A program made the position numbers and the translations under genes. A stretch of DNA of 64,000 bases, from assembly GCA_963978905.1 (NCBI GenBank), contig OZ022257.1, forward strand, positions 13,104,509-13,168,508. The letters run 5' to 3'. The first letter of the stretch is position 1, and every line of letters starts with the position of its first letter. The DNA is from Trichostrongylus colubriformis (Eukaryota > Nematoda > Chromadorea > Rhabditida > Trichostrongylidae). Below are positions 24,836 to 36,014 of this stretch, piece after piece. A model generated the notes under the pieces. The model was not told where the DNA came from. It worked only from the letters and a program-made list of their open reading frames with translations, and did no database searches.

Positions 24836-25039
24836 CTGGAGGGACGGGAGTAAAATGTTCCCTGGAATCGTTTCAACACTTCTTCTAAATCATCGCTTAA
24901 TTCTTTCATTAATGGCTAAAAACTCCTATAGCCATTGAATAGATTGGTGCAGATCTTGTAGAGCGATCAAAAACCGTCTTTACCCGTTATTGTCAAACAT
25001 TCCACTCTTCTATTCTTCTTCCTTCATGAATGGCTACTT

Positions 25040-25405
25040 AAAGAAATTGACCACGGAAAATTTCATGATTGCAATTCCTCTCAAAACCACTCCACTAGGT
25101 ACAGTACCGCACAGAAACGCTAAAAGATCCGCGACATTTCCTTGGTCTTCATGCAGAAATCGAAAAACTGGAAGAATAGTAGCTCGTTTGAATTCCCGCC
25201 GAGCTACATTTGAACGGCTGTCGGCAGGACGAAAGAGGCTCGAATTTTCGCGCCCAAGATCTTGATTTGTTTCTCATCTCTGATCACGTGACTCGTTTTT
25301 TTCGCGTGAAACTTCGGATGTGGCCCTCAGTAAGCAATTACAACACAAATATGTTGATAACAGAAAAACTCAATTTTTCGTGGACTCTTCCTCTATTTTT
25401 CAAGG
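25040..25405. mobile_element. Foldback family B, copy (degraded)
   Basis: Left arm GACCACGGAAAATTTCATG and right arm ending CAATTTTTCGTGGACTCTTC are inverted relatives of the family ends at 51577 (GAATCGTCCACGGAAAATGA). The block TTCGCGTGAAACTTCGGATG then CAATTACAACACAAATATG matches that family's subterminal sequence. The centre is diverged. Confidence 0.65.
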
Positions 25406-26290
25406 AGACCACCCTCACAGGCTTAGGAAAAGGTTGAGAGGCTCTGATTGGTGAAAATGCATAGAAACTCTTCCATTGTGGGAAGTGGACTTAGGGTCAA
25501 ACATCGGTTAAGAATTTCTTAAGAGGGCTCGCATTTTGGGTTGTCTACGGGGTAAAAATATTACTTTTCGAAAATTTTCCTTCTTTTTCCGTCTCATGCT
25601 ATGCCTGACCTTTGGTGGATCATAGCAGTGAACATAGCTCTAGTGGTGCTGCTCGTATTCTCACAATTTGAATGATAACAAGGTTCCTGTGGTGAACTGC
25701 TTTACAGCAGTTATCCTATAGGGGGTGGATCGAAGTATCATGAATAATTTTCGAAATTATTTTCTCGTAGATATCTCCAAGACGAACCTGCTACAATATT
25801 CTATGCCTGACTGATTGAAGCCGGTGTATTTGAATAAAACATATTTATAAGATGATGGGATGCAAAAATATTTTCTCGGGATGTGCCATGCACCGAGTAA
25901 TCTCCAGAGGTCGCGGACTCCTTTGATTACGTGTTCTGCTCTTACACAGATCATGGACTTAGGCTGATAATGATTGTGATGATACTGATAACGGTGAGTG
26001 CACGCGAACTCTTATCAATGCAGTAACCCAATAGGACAGTTTGGTTGAATCTCGTTAGTGCATACCCTTGAACTGGCCGATAAGGTTTGATAACTCCATC
26101 TGGTAGGAGGCATATTCGAGTTGATAGGTCATGTCGAAAGCATGATTCATCCTTGATCACGGTAACACCTCCCCCTCTTTTCGAGCCGGCCACACTTATT
26201 CGAATCAGCGCTTTTTGTAAGGTTCGCTGTTGATTTCTCGATGCTGTTCTGTCACTTTTTAGCGTCTATTGTCTTGATGATTAGAAACCT
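25406..26290. other. No supported feature
   Basis: Minus-strand frames of 65-80 codons near 25757-26193 lack supporting splice joins. The motif GGGATGTGCCATGCACCG at about 25879 resembles SINE 3' ends but is too short to call. Confidence 0.3.
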
Positions 26291-26296
26291 GCTGCG

Positions 26297-26632
26297 ATGA
26301 CTTTTTTGCGTAGCGTTAAACTCTCGTTGTCCTCGGTTCGCCCTCGATCTATGGTTTTTGAAGGTCTCATCTCCATTCTGATAGGTATGACCGAGACACT
26401 TCATCGAAAAGTGCGCGTCGAACGTCGTCGATGTTTCGACAAACCCGTTCCTATCGGATTTCACGACAACGATCTTCTTACAAGGTGCTATGTACAATCT
26501 GCATGCGGTCGTTCCGCTTCCCCCCAATGTCGTGTAACACCCCGTTCATTGGACAATCTAAGACGGCCATATGTATGCATGACAAGGCTTTTTATCTACT
26601 ATTATTTGTACTTATTTCGTATTAAAAGTACA
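26297..26632 (+). CDS. Open frame of 112 codons, possible exon
   Basis: Plus-strand frame beginning MTFLRSVKLSLSSVRP and running through MTETLHRKVRVERRRC to a stop at 26635. The first 85 codons favour C or T at the third position, as coding DNA often does in this group. The last part is AT-rich and may be intron, with possible donors at GTGCTA (about 26486) or GTAACA (about 26535). The reverse strand is open too (91 codons). No domain recognised. Confidence 0.28.
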
Positions 26633-26779
26633 TAATGCAATCCATAATCATATACTATATCTTATGTGGTACTACAAAGATGAAATGTGTAATAAATGCT
26701 GCAAAGATAAAACATACAATTTAATTTTAATAAATAAGCAATAAGCAATAAACAATAACATGACGACTAAAGTGTGCCG

Positions 26780-26885
26780 TTGACGCAATATAAAGTTTAA
26801 AGTTTAAAGTTAAAGTTTTTTGACAGTATGAAGTATAAAGTTTAAAGTTAAATTTTTTAAAACTTAGAACTTTAAACTTTGTAAA
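26780..26885. repeat. AAAGTTT simple-sequence cluster
   Basis: Repeated AAAGTTTAAAGTT units in direct and inverted order (TATAAAGTTTAAAGTTTAAA, later AACTTTAAACTTTG). A low-complexity AT tract with hairpin potential. Confidence 0.8.
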
Positions 26886-26939
26886 TAAGCAATAATATGT
26901 ATTTGCCATAACAGTTCCTAGTATCGGTCAGTCCCTATT

Positions 26940-27185
26940 ATAATAGTATGCGCCACGCATTTCACCTTCACACGGGGTCTCAATGGTATTGCTATGGGGT
27001 CTTGTCCATGTAATGACTTTCTGATACGAATCTATACGCAGGACAGTGTTCATATTAGCACGTGGTGCTGTTCTGCCTATCCCGGAGGGGTGGGAATCCA
27101 GGGTGGCTTGGGCGAGCATAGATCCGAGTTTCGATCCGCAGACCATGTTGATGGTAGCAGCGCCATTTCTTACGATACCGTTTGC
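26940..27185 (-). mobile_element. SINE family C, diverged reverse copy
   Basis: On the minus strand it carries a B-box-like CTGCGGATCGAAACTCGG followed by GCCCAAGCCACCCTGGATTC and CCACCCCTCCGGGATAGG, which align with the body of the copy at 2675. It ends near GGTGAAATGCGTGGCGCATA. Identity is low, so the boundaries are approximate. Confidence 0.5.
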
Positions 27186-27489
27186 ATAAATATATGTATA
27201 ATACATGATAACAAATGTTAGTCATTCATACAATGTAATAAAATTTATATCAAACTATATTAAATGAATAATAAAACCAAGGAAAAAACCGATTCGCTTC
27301 CGTACAGTCCGGTATCAACTGAACTATCTGGGGATGGAACATGGTTAGGGGAGCGTGACCATGGAATTGATCTTCGGTAATATTATGGTAGTGGCGCCAA
27401 TTGCCGTCAGTCTATTTCTGCTCTTGATTTTTTTATTCATGTGATACCTTTTCAAATGCATGTTTAGACGTAATCATGGTCCTGAATTG

Positions 27490-27722
27490 GGGTCAAATAA
27501 AGTCGGAGGGGAGACGCAATTTTGCGTCAACGTTTCACCTACGTCAAAGCTTCTTTCCCTCCCTAGGCTTAGGTTAAAGCAGATGAAACCTATGCTCTGA
27601 CAGATGCTTTTTCATGTAGGAGAAGGGGATATCAATTTTAACCTAAGCCTAGGGAGGGAAAGGAGCTTTGACGTCGACGCAAAATTGCGTCTCCCCCCTC
27701 CCCCCCCGACTTTATTTGACCC
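27490..27722. mobile_element. hAT-like MITE with 8 bp target duplication
   Basis: 233 bp foldback element. Ends GGGTCAAATAAAGTCGG are inverted at both sides, followed by a second pair of arms (AGACGCAATTTTGCGTC, then TCCCTCCCTAGGCTTAGGTT). The octamer CTGAATTG is exactly duplicated at 27482-27489 and 27723-27730, flush with the ends. An 8 bp duplication fits the hAT superfamily. There is no coding capacity. Confidence 0.92.
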
Positions 27723-27730
27723 CTGAATTG

Positions 27731-28778
27731 TTGCAGCTTGGTAGCCGATGGCAAAGATCAAACATTTTGATCCATTTATTTTTGCATATTATCACTATTG
27801 AATATTAATATTTATCATTACAAATCCTGATATTCATATAATCCAGGGTTTGAATTTGGAAATCAGCAAAAAATTACTTGACTGCTTGCATCATGGGTTA
27901 TCATTCCAAGTTGTTTGTTCTACTCTGAATCACGACTCCTCTAGAATAATCGATTCTTGCCCCATTCAAGCTACTTCTTTCCAAATCCTTCATGGACTCA
28001 CTCAACCTTTGAATTTGATGCATTAGAATTGTTTAAGACTCTTGACTAGTCGATGGAGGTGTTGATTTGATGATGGATGGTTTAATTCGTCCATGGACGT
28101 GAATAATTTCTTATCAGCAACTCCTTATTCGAGGCTGTCTTCAAATATCAGCCTATAACTTTACGTCCATTTTTTCGCTTCCATTTTCACAGGGAAATAT
28201 TTGCTATTAGCTATTGTGCGCTAGTGATTCCTATTCGCTTCTGAACGTGCAAATTCGCAATTGTCACTACTGCTGAGGTTCTGAGAATCCCGCTTTTTTC
28301 TCAGTATAATTCTTTCGTGGGTCCCAAATATGTACGGTCCGCAAATGAAGAGATCACGCGATCATTTAGAACATGTCGATAGCACCATCAGCTCGCCAGA
28401 ACAACTCATTCTGATGGTTAACGAGCTGTATTCGTTCAGAAAAACGGTCCAGTCTTTTTACTTTCTTCATACTGTATCATCTATTTTTTAAAATGTCTTT
28501 TTTCCTTTGTATTTTTTGTATTTGATTTCCTGCAAAGAATTTTCGAGAAGTTTGGAATTTTCTGAGTCTACCGTTCATCGCGAATTGGAATTGTGGATGT
28601 AGTACTAATATATAACATCTTCTCGTAGTTTTTTCAGTATTCATTCCTACTGCCCTTTTCTTTGCTATCAACATGGGCCCTCATTCCAAAGCACTTTCCC
28701 AGCCTTTTTCAATATGTTGTTCTTCACGCTCATTTTTATCTCTGCTGGATTTTCGAAAACTTCCGCTTTTCGATAGTG
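27731..28778. other. No supported feature
   Basis: AT-rich sequence without joined exons or recognisable repeats. A minus-strand 65-codon basic frame at 28477-28674 is not supported. Confidence 0.35.
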
Positions 28779-28921
28779 TTATCAATTCTTTCAATTTTTT
28801 TGCGATAGGAACATAGCAGGGGGCTGTATGTGCTATACTGCAGGCAGGGATGGTATTATCAATTCTTTCAATTTTTTTGCGATAGGAACATAGCAGGGGG
28901 CTGTAGGTATGAGAACTGCAG
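28779..28921. repeat. 77 bp tandem duplication
   Basis: The unit beginning TTATCAATTCTTTCAATTTT and containing GATAGGAACATAGCAGGGGG occurs at 28779 and again at 28856, nearly identical for about 64 bp, then diverging. Two copies only, suggesting a recent local duplication. Confidence 0.9.
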
Positions 28922-29079
28922 GTATGAAGAGCTTAATAATTCCAAGCGTCGCATCATAAAGTTTTGATCCTCCAAGAACACCTTATAACAAAAGTGGGAG
29001 GCAAGAATAAGGGCAGCAGAATGCATTGGACAGAGCTTCTTTTATCTATTACTAACCGAATGCCAACTTTTACCTTCAT

Positions 29080-29215
29080 AGTACTGGTGCAACGGCATGT
29101 GGTGCTACTCGCATTCAAATGGCTGGGGATCAAATCTTGGATCAGTGCCTGCTTTGATTAACCAAGCTTACCATCCTTCACAAGATCAGTGAATGGGTGC
29201 CATAGTGAATGGTGA
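29080..29215 (+). mobile_element. SINE family C, 5' fragment
   Basis: ACTGGTGCAACGGCATGTGG (A-box-like) and GGGGATCAAATCTTGGATC (B-box-like) precede TTAACCAAGCTTACCATCC, matching the order AGGCTTAACAAGCCTTCCATCC of the copy at 61060. It ends near 29215, just before the element at 29245. Confidence 0.6.
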
Positions 29216-29244
29216 GAACGCAGACTTACGTGGGATGCCTCCTC

Positions 29245-29469
29245 GGGTGACGGTCGGGACACACGAAACTAGGCCGTGACCATGTGACAGCCTGTGGCCT
29301 TTGCCCTGTGACATGAATAATTCAGACAATTTGACTATACAACGGAACAGACTTGCAAGGAGGACACGATTTACATGAACAAATTGTCTGAATTGTTTAA
29401 GGCTTAGGTCAAAGGCCACAGGTTCTTACAGGGTCACGGCCTAGATTCGTGTGTCCCAACCTACACCCA
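29245..29469. mobile_element. Mutator-like MITE with 10 bp target duplication
   Basis: 225 bp element. The ends GGGTGACGGTCGGGACACAC and, inverted, GGGTGTAGGTTGGGACACAC are followed by a second arm pair (ACTAGGCCGTGACC). ATGCCTCCTC is duplicated exactly at 29235-29244 and 29470-29479. A 9-11 bp duplication with G-rich ends fits Mutator-like elements. The GGGTG start is shared with family A. No transposase. Confidence 0.9.
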
Positions 29470-29495
29470 TGCCTCCTCATCTGGTCGCTATATAC

Positions 29496-30228
29496 AGGGG
29501 GTGCCAAAAAAAAAAGTAATTTTGCCCACGGCTCACATCTCCCAACTATACAAAACATAGGGAACGAAAGAAATGAAAGTATCGGGGCAAAATATTCCCG
29601 AAATGTTCCTCTAAAAGCAGGAACAAGCTGAGATTCACTACTTTCATTTTCATAAAAATATAGAACCTTTAAGTGGCGCAGTCGGGCTTCGGAGCACCCA
29701 CGGTATCAAGGTCCCCTTAAAACAGTGGAGCCGGGTTCCATGGTAGGTCTTTTGTGGGAAGCTTCCTAAGAATTGGCCCTGCGGTTAATGGTAGTCACAG
29801 AGCCCCTGCTGCTTGGACAAGGCTACTATGATCCGAAGTATCATTTTCATGCCCAAATCCGTCTCCGGAGGGGTTTCAGTGGTAAGTGCACGTTTTGGCT
29901 CTTGGAAACGAAGGGCGCTGGGAACCCGGAAAAAACGGGATCCTGAAGAACACCACCCAGTGTGAATCCCTTTAGGTACCCAGAGTGGACGGACCCCAGC
30001 AAGGTTGTGAACGAGCGCGACGAAATTTCGGATTTTGCCCAGTTGAGGTGACTCATCTTGTTCACTACATCCTCGCTCCCGTTCCTGCCCGTGCAGAAGG
30101 CTGCCACGGAGTATAGTGATAGAGTGAGGTCTGCTCTTGAATCTGGGATGTGAATACCTCAACAGAATTTGCTGTAGTTCGACGGTGAAAGTGGGCGAGA
30201 CAAAATTACTTTTTTTTGGCACCCCCTG
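29496..30228. mobile_element. 733 bp TA-flanked inverted-repeat transposon
   Basis: Ends CAGGGGGTGCCAAAAAAAAA and, inverted, CAGGGGGTGCCAAAAAAAAG lie between TA dinucleotides, followed by arms ending AGTAATTTTG. TA targeting suggests the Tc1/mariner/IS630 supergroup. The core is GC-richer than its surroundings and keeps minus-strand frames of 187 codons (29785-30348, running past the element end) and 86 codons. I see no DDE signature in either, so they are either a captured sequence or chance. Confidence 0.88.
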
Positions 30229-30234
30229 TACATG

Positions 30235-30335
30235 TGTCATATCGCACCCAATATTCATACGATGAGAAGATGCATGGTGCGATCCCAGGAAGGGATTGAC
30301 TGAGCCCAATAATTTATTTTTATTTATTTTTTTAC
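30235..30335 (+). mobile_element. SINE family C, 3' fragment
   Basis: GGTGCGATCCCAGGAAGGGA followed by TTGACTGAGCCCAATAATTT and an AT-rich tail matches the 3' terminus of the copies at 2675 and 61060. The 5' part is absent. Confidence 0.65.
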
Positions 30336-30439
30336 CCGGTGATCTCATATGGGTTCTGAGACCACGTTTCAGACAGGCTGCCCTATATCGAGCATTTTAA
30401 GTTTTTCTTTGGTCATTCACCGGAACCAGTTTTTCGTAG

Positions 30440-30770
30440 TCACGAAACATCGCCGTAATGTTTCTGAAGGTATATCCAACATAGCTGTAATGTCCAGTTA
30501 TGAGAAACAAGCCAGTTAAATCCAGTTGATTTCATGACGGATGTCGCTTCTGCAAATTTCTGCGTACAAAGCTAGCATAGATTTTATGGGAACAATAGCG
30601 AAACCAGTTACAATTACGTCCCGTCCGTAGTCGTCCTCGTCATAGTGGAAAGCGATTTCGCTGGCGTTTAGCCAGATCTCAACGTCGTTTCCACGTTTTT
30701 CCCTTCGATCGACCATCGGAAGTCCTGCCATAGTCAATCTTCCGTCAAAGGTTGTTTCGTTGACTTTCAT
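30440..30770 (-). CDS. Candidate two-exon gene, 90-residue protein
   Basis: Minus-strand exon 30770-30618 begins with ATG (MKVNETTFDGRLTMAGL) and runs 51 codons to GAC/GTAATT in phase 0. After a 58 bp intron with acceptor TTTGTACGCAG, exon 30559-30440 continues in phase for 39 codons (KFAEATSVMKSTGFNWLVSH) to TGA. The first exon is rich in acidic residues (FHYDEDDYGRD) and has strongly coding-like codons. A CGCAG site 20 bp upstream of the ATG could be a trans-splice acceptor. No signal peptide or known motif. An upstream exon near 30880-30940 could join if this is not the true start. Confidence 0.5.
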
Positions 30771-31029
30771 CACGGATTAAGAAACAGCAACTGCGGATCA
30801 GTTTATGCCGCCAGGAAAGTCATTTATGTGAGCCAAGGTGATGATCCAAAGCTAAAACAGTCAGATTCTCACTAAGAAAGGGAAGCTTTCCAAATATGAA
30901 ATGAGGAGGCTGTTCATAATGCGCCATGCATTCAACTCTATTAAATATTCGTAGAAAGTATGAATAAATAGTTTGTCTATAAAGCCTAAGATACCCATTA
31001 CATTTTTCCAGATTTGGTTTGTTAGGCAA

Positions 31030-32220
31030 GCCTAGCGCCGTTTAGTTGATATTCCGGAAGTAGAAGAACGCCGGAAGGCATTCAACCTGCAAACTGTATA
31101 AGTGGCTCTGGCACCTTTTGCCACACTGTCATCTGTCACTACGACGCTCATAACACCTTGGCAATGTAGTCAAAATACTCCATTCGAAGATTCCACTACG
31201 TCATAAGAGCACCCTTAAATGTTTAAGCGCTCAGCATTGATAATCCCTTTTGGGATTCGCCATGGCTTCTAGTTCCATTCAGGATTGTAGTTGCATCTCA
31301 GTACGATGTGACCTATAACTGACTTGCACCTTTACCAGCCCACCTCATTGAGGAGGCTGGTGAAGGCAGTGGTTCGTATGACGGTAGAAGGAGAAACGAA
31401 CCATTTGCAAGTTTAATTTTGAGTATTTTTAACAATTTTTCCACTTACTGCGTGAGGTCACGCTAACTAATGCACCTTGCGTGCGCTGAAATTGGTGCAC
31501 AACTCGTTGTCTTCATATTACCAGAAAGTCTGCCACCTATTCGCTATCTTAAAAGGAACGGCGAGCTTGATTGAATTGGGCGGACATTGATACGTGATTT
31601 GGTCGTGGGACCATGCACCGCCACTTGAGACCAGGCCACCTCTGTCTGGAATGGCTTATGTTCATACTTCTCAAAAATACACCAATCCACTACTTCAAAG
31701 CCGAATAGCGGTGTAATGACTGGAACTTACTGAAAGCAGTTAAGAGAGTAATTATCCGATCGTTCTCACGATCACGATTTGACGATTCCGTCGGCAAAAT
31801 CTCGGATGTTTCGGGGTTAATGTCATCGACGATTAGCTAATCGGCTGTGAAATCAAAACATTGTTGACGTCGATCGCCAACTTTACCACTAATTAGGATC
31901 GTACTTTTGGGCTTTCAGCTATTCTACCACCGAAACATGAGGTAGGCGGTCCAGCCGTCCGCCACGAACTCTACTTCCACGTAGGATCACTGTGGCAGTG
32001 GAAAGTAACGTCGTTTTTCCACTGAGTTGTGGGGTTCCAGAATTCCATCCTCTTGACGAGTGTGCTGAGTATCTGATCAAAAGATGAATAGAAAGGATAA
32101 TTGCACAGAGAGAATTGTTGAGATCTATGATCTTATCAGCACAATTTAGACGATGACCGCGCATTCTGCCAGTGTCCCCCTTCCCCCCCCCCTCCCCCCA
32201 CCTGTGATTTTACTTGAGCC
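31030..32220. other. No firm gene
   Basis: A minus-strand exon-like frame opens after CTATTCATCTTTTGATCAG near 32083 and reads QHTRQEDGILEPHNSVEKRR. A second frame over the same bases is open too, so I do not call it. A short hairpin with arms CACCTTTACCAGCCCACCTC and GAGGAGGCTGGTGAAGG lies at 31325-31366. Confidence 0.3.
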
Positions 32221-32241
32221 ACATATCTTTACTTAAACCAC

Positions 32242-33125
32242 ATGTTCGACATCGATGTGTTCTTTGACCGCTCACTGGAACAGTGTCATTCTGTCGGAAT
32301 CGAATTTCCGGTTTTTGAGCCGCCATAATCGGTAGAGATGGTGTGCATCTGTTGGATGAAACCATCAAGGACGTCCACAGCAGGCTAAGCCTCCTTTCTG
32401 AGCCACCCCCTCCCTTCCTCCCCCCCCCCCCCCCCAGTCATTTTGCCGTCCCGTGTTTCCAGCATAGCACTAACCCACCGTCAATTGAATCAGCGAGCGA
32501 TTCAGTTTGTTGTCCTGAACGTGAATTTGTTCTCAGCACAATCCTCTCCAATGTAATTGTTCCATCGTGAGGCACTTGACTTCCAGCCCTCCCCCATCGT
32601 CTCTCGACCTCTGAATGCCCACTCTTGAACTCCGAAAAAAACATCACCATTGTCTGCGCAAACTTTTTTTCTGGAAACTAGCTTTATTTACAAACTGGTC
32701 GTGATTTAGGATCCTTCTTAAGAAATGCTTGAATTTCGAGTTTTTTTTTCGAATTGCTGGCCCTATCGACAATTTCTTTGACCAGTTGTCCTCGGGAACA
32801 TCTTCCAATCTTGTTGAAAGTCTCATTCACTTGACTTAATTTCTTTTTTATTGTGTGAAACCCCACAAAATAAAATTCGAGAAACTAGAATCGCGTAAAG
32901 TATCGGAGGTGGGAATTAAATCGCATTAGACAAGACATAATTGGATCAGTGGGTGAATTATTGTTTGATTTTCTCCTTTCGCACCCTTTTTTTTCTCTTT
33001 GCAGCGACACACCTTCCCTCTCCCCGGTGGGGACTGTTCCTGAGACCTCTAAGAAGGAGGAGAAGTGGTGGGGAGACTTTCAAATCATGCTCTTTTCTTT
33101 TTTTCCATTTAAAGATTTCCCGTAG
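32242..33125 (+). CDS. Candidate gene 3' part, possibly frameshifted
   Basis: From ATG 32242 the frame reads MFDIDVFFDRSLEQCHSVGI to a stop at 32321. Shifted by one base, it continues GRDGVHLLDETIKDVHSRL through a proline run (a 17 C tract) to a GTGAGG donor at 32567. Exon 33005, after a superb TTCTCTTTGCAG acceptor, continues in phase with DTPSLSPVGTVPETSKKEEK and ends at TAG 33123-33125. The C tract could instead be an intron acceptor, with exon 32440 on another frame that also joins in phase. The frameshift or this ambiguity means the model is provisional. Family unknown. Confidence 0.33.
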
Positions 33126-33404
33126 TTGTATAAACAACCTCAACCTGTGGAAAATCTGGGTAAGTGGTTTCTGTGTGGGCGATACCTTCAAGCAACAGAG
33201 ATGTAAACGACCTTCACAACTAGGCAGCCGGTAGGTTTCCTATGACCTTTTCCAGCGATATCGTTGCACTTAATACTTACTCCATAGCCAGCGTCGTATT
33301 AGTGATGTAGACCCCCTTTCTGGTCAATCTCCCTTGTCCGTTAAAAGGAACCGGTCTAGTCAGTGTTATGTGCTGCTACTCTCTCTAATGAACATTATAA
33401 TTTT

Positions 33405-33490
33405 GGTTTTTGATAGTTGCTGATTTTTACCCCAGCCCGCGATGCGAAAGTTGTTACAAGTATGCTGAGTTATGGACATTACAGTATTTT
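33405..33490 (-). mobile_element. SINE-like family D, 3' fragment
   Basis: The plus strand here, TTTTGATAGTTGCTGATTTT then CGCGATGCGAAAGTTGTTAC and ATGCTGAGTTATGGAC, matches 60460-60530 in the palindromic copy. Reverse complemented it is the 3' end of family D, with a CTATCAAAAA tail. Confidence 0.65.
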
Positions 33491-34157
33491 TCTAACATTT
33501 TTTTTCAAGAAACAAATGCTGACCTCTCCAGCTAGCTGCCAATTCGGGCAGTATTCTATGCCCAATTCCCTGTACCAGTTCACTGTACAAGGGTGGCTAA
33601 AAATTCTGTCAAACTGCGGCTTTGAATTTTCGAAATTTTGAATTTCTGTATCTACACCTATTTTCTTGCCACCGTGCTTATTGACGAAATCGGGGGAGGG
33701 AGGGTACAAGAGATATTAAAGGCAGAACTTTTCCAGCAGCACTATGAGGGAGGTTTCTGTGTTCTTTTTTTCTGAAAGAAGTCAACACGGCTAGAAGAAT
33801 TCAATGTGGTATTGTGGAGGTCGAGCTCATTAGGAAGATAGAAGCAAAAATTAAAGTTCACTAAAACAGTTGGTAGCGACCAAGCTCTCAAACATTTTTC
33901 GCGATTTTGAGTAGAGGCCGAAGGCACGGCTTATTCCTGGTGGTTCATTTTCGCATTTTTGATCGCTTCTATGATTTTCAACACTGCTTTTCAAAAGTAG
34001 CCAAAATTTTCTTGTGACGGTCATGTTGTTTCTGAGTGCTTTGTTTTGATGTCGTGCTTTCGTGCCGTCATTCTTACACAAAGACCGTGTTTGGACAGTA
34101 CAAGCAGCTTTCCTTCCATCGCTTGTGGAAGCCCTTCACAACTTTCGGTATATCGTA

Positions 34158-34375
34158 TCCCTCGATGGCTTTCCCTTATAATTACCGATTGGATTTTTGA
34201 TAGCTGCTGGTTTTTTAGCATATATTTTTTTTTTCTTTATTTTTTCGTATTTTTTTAGCATAGCCATTCCCCTCGATGGCTTGCCGTCATAACACACTGA
34301 TTGGATTTTTGACTGCTGATTTTTTTAGCGTACTTTTTTTTCCTTTTTTACCTCATTTTTTAGCATAGTCATTTA
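34158..34375. repeat. Tandem duplication containing family D tails
   Basis: Two units of about 108 bp, each with CCCTCGATGGCTT, then GATTGGATTTTTGA, a T-rich TAGCTGCTGGTTTTTTAGC and a long T run (34158 and 34265). TTTTTGATAGCTGCTG is the complement of the family D tail, so the duplication includes element DNA. Confidence 0.7.
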
Positions 34376-34379
34376 GACT

Positions 34380-34475
34380 AACACATATCCCCGGAAAGGA
34401 TGGAGTGGGGGTTTGAACTCCGTCCGAATCCGAAGCTTTCGCCGTAACTCAGCATACCTGTAACAATATACTGAT
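34380..34475 (+). mobile_element. SINE-like family D, forward copy
   Basis: GAGTGGGGGTTTGAACTCCG (B-box-like, with inverted flanks) is followed by CCGAAGCTTTCGCCGTAACT and CAGCATACCTGTAAC, the same order as the right half of the palindrome at 60577-60638. Confidence 0.6.
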
Positions 34476-34479
34476 TGGA

Positions 34480-36010
34480 ATTATTTGAATGGTTCAGAAC
34501 GTTCATAAGAGGGTGGATAAGTTGAAATCCGCTATAAAGCAATTCTCTAGTTCTATCCATTTCCTTTTTGTTGAAGGTTTATCTTAGGGCCAGAACGTTT
34601 TTAGTTAATTCGAATGCCGTGATCATTTTCCAGTGTAAACCCGTTCGAAGACCCCCCGTTAGGCCGGGTGTTATCTTTCTCTGATTTCTTATCACCGGCT
34701 GCTACTACCAGACACTGCCACCATTGCTGCTGTATTATCAGTGATTAAACACTTCTTTTCTTATCAATTAGCCACGTGCATCGATCACTTTGCGGATGAA
34801 AAAACTGGAATTTCTTGTAAAGCAGCAGCAGCAGCGGTAGTAGTAGTAGTCAAGTGGTGATGGTGTTGTAAGAGCCGTGCAATCGTACGATATCACGCCT
34901 GTTTCGCGCCTTTGAATCGCTCCTTTTCATAGAGATACGTCTCGTATAGCCTCTAAGCTACTCGTTATCTTATCTTACTTCGCTCGATTCTCATCGAATA
35001 TTCATGATCATCCATCGATCGAGATTCTTTGTGTTTTACTTGTCTATTACCGTACTATAATTCTTTTGTCTATTGTCTATTACCGTTTTTGATACTATAG
35101 ATATTTTGGATAATAATAATTTGCAAGAAGGCGAAATTTTGTTCCGAAAAAACGTTGGGATATCCTAGAATCTTTGTAACGAGCCTCGTTCTTTCCTTAA
35201 CATAACGTTCTTTTCCTATGGGTCTGGCCTGAGAGACACTGATAGAATTCACTGTCTTGTCACGTATTTGATCACCTCATAACGGCCATTCATTGGCTTT
35301 GTATTAGCGAACACAGAGGGTTTAAAAAATATTTTGAACTTTTTGTTTTTGTACGGGATGTATTCAAATGTTTTCATGGTACTGGAGGAACTTTCGATGC
35401 ATGGCGCATATCTGAAACATATAGTAGAACACTACATACTCTCACTTTTTTGTAGTGATTATGTATATTTTATGACACTTTTTCTAATTCTCATGATCTC
35501 CATAAATCTTCTTTGATCTTATCATGTATAGAACTCTTTTTTTAAAAAAATCATCTCCAGTTTTATGATCACATCATTTTATTGTCATTCCAAATCATCT
35601 ATTTTACGTTGAATTCTTTATTTTATTATCATTTATTGATGATTTTCCATTTCCAGTAATATCTTGTTTTTCCAAGTATCCTAGTTGTTGCTCTGAATAT
35701 TTTTTGAATTTAATGATGTCTTCATAATGTTTCTGACTTTTATAATTCATCCTAAAATATGATGGATATAGTATCCTGGAAATCCATCTCCATTAGACCC
35801 CCTAGCTCTTACACGCTTAATGATCGAGACACAATTGTTTGATATAGGAGTTTGGTGCATTGTGATTGTAGCAGTTACTCGACCGTTTGGGGAAGGGGGA
35901 GGGGGGGGGGGAAGGAGGAGGGGAGAAAGAGTTGGATGGGCTGGACGGGCTAATCTTTAAAACTTTTCCTTTTAAGTAATAGCTGTTTTATCTTGAGTTC
36001 TTTATCTAAT
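34480..36010. other. No supported gene; simple repeats
   Basis: Contains a CAG/TAG trinucleotide run (CAGCAGCAGCAGCGG then TAGTAGTAGTAG, about 34822-34850) and a purine G-run near 35889-35925. Otherwise AT-rich without usable coding evidence. Confidence 0.4.
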
Positions 36011-36014
36011 TACT

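Noticed and set aside
31919..32164. Walker A-like SGKTT in a minus-strand frame.
   Set aside because: The spacing does not fit G-x4-GK-[ST], and a competing frame over the same bases has a better acceptor.
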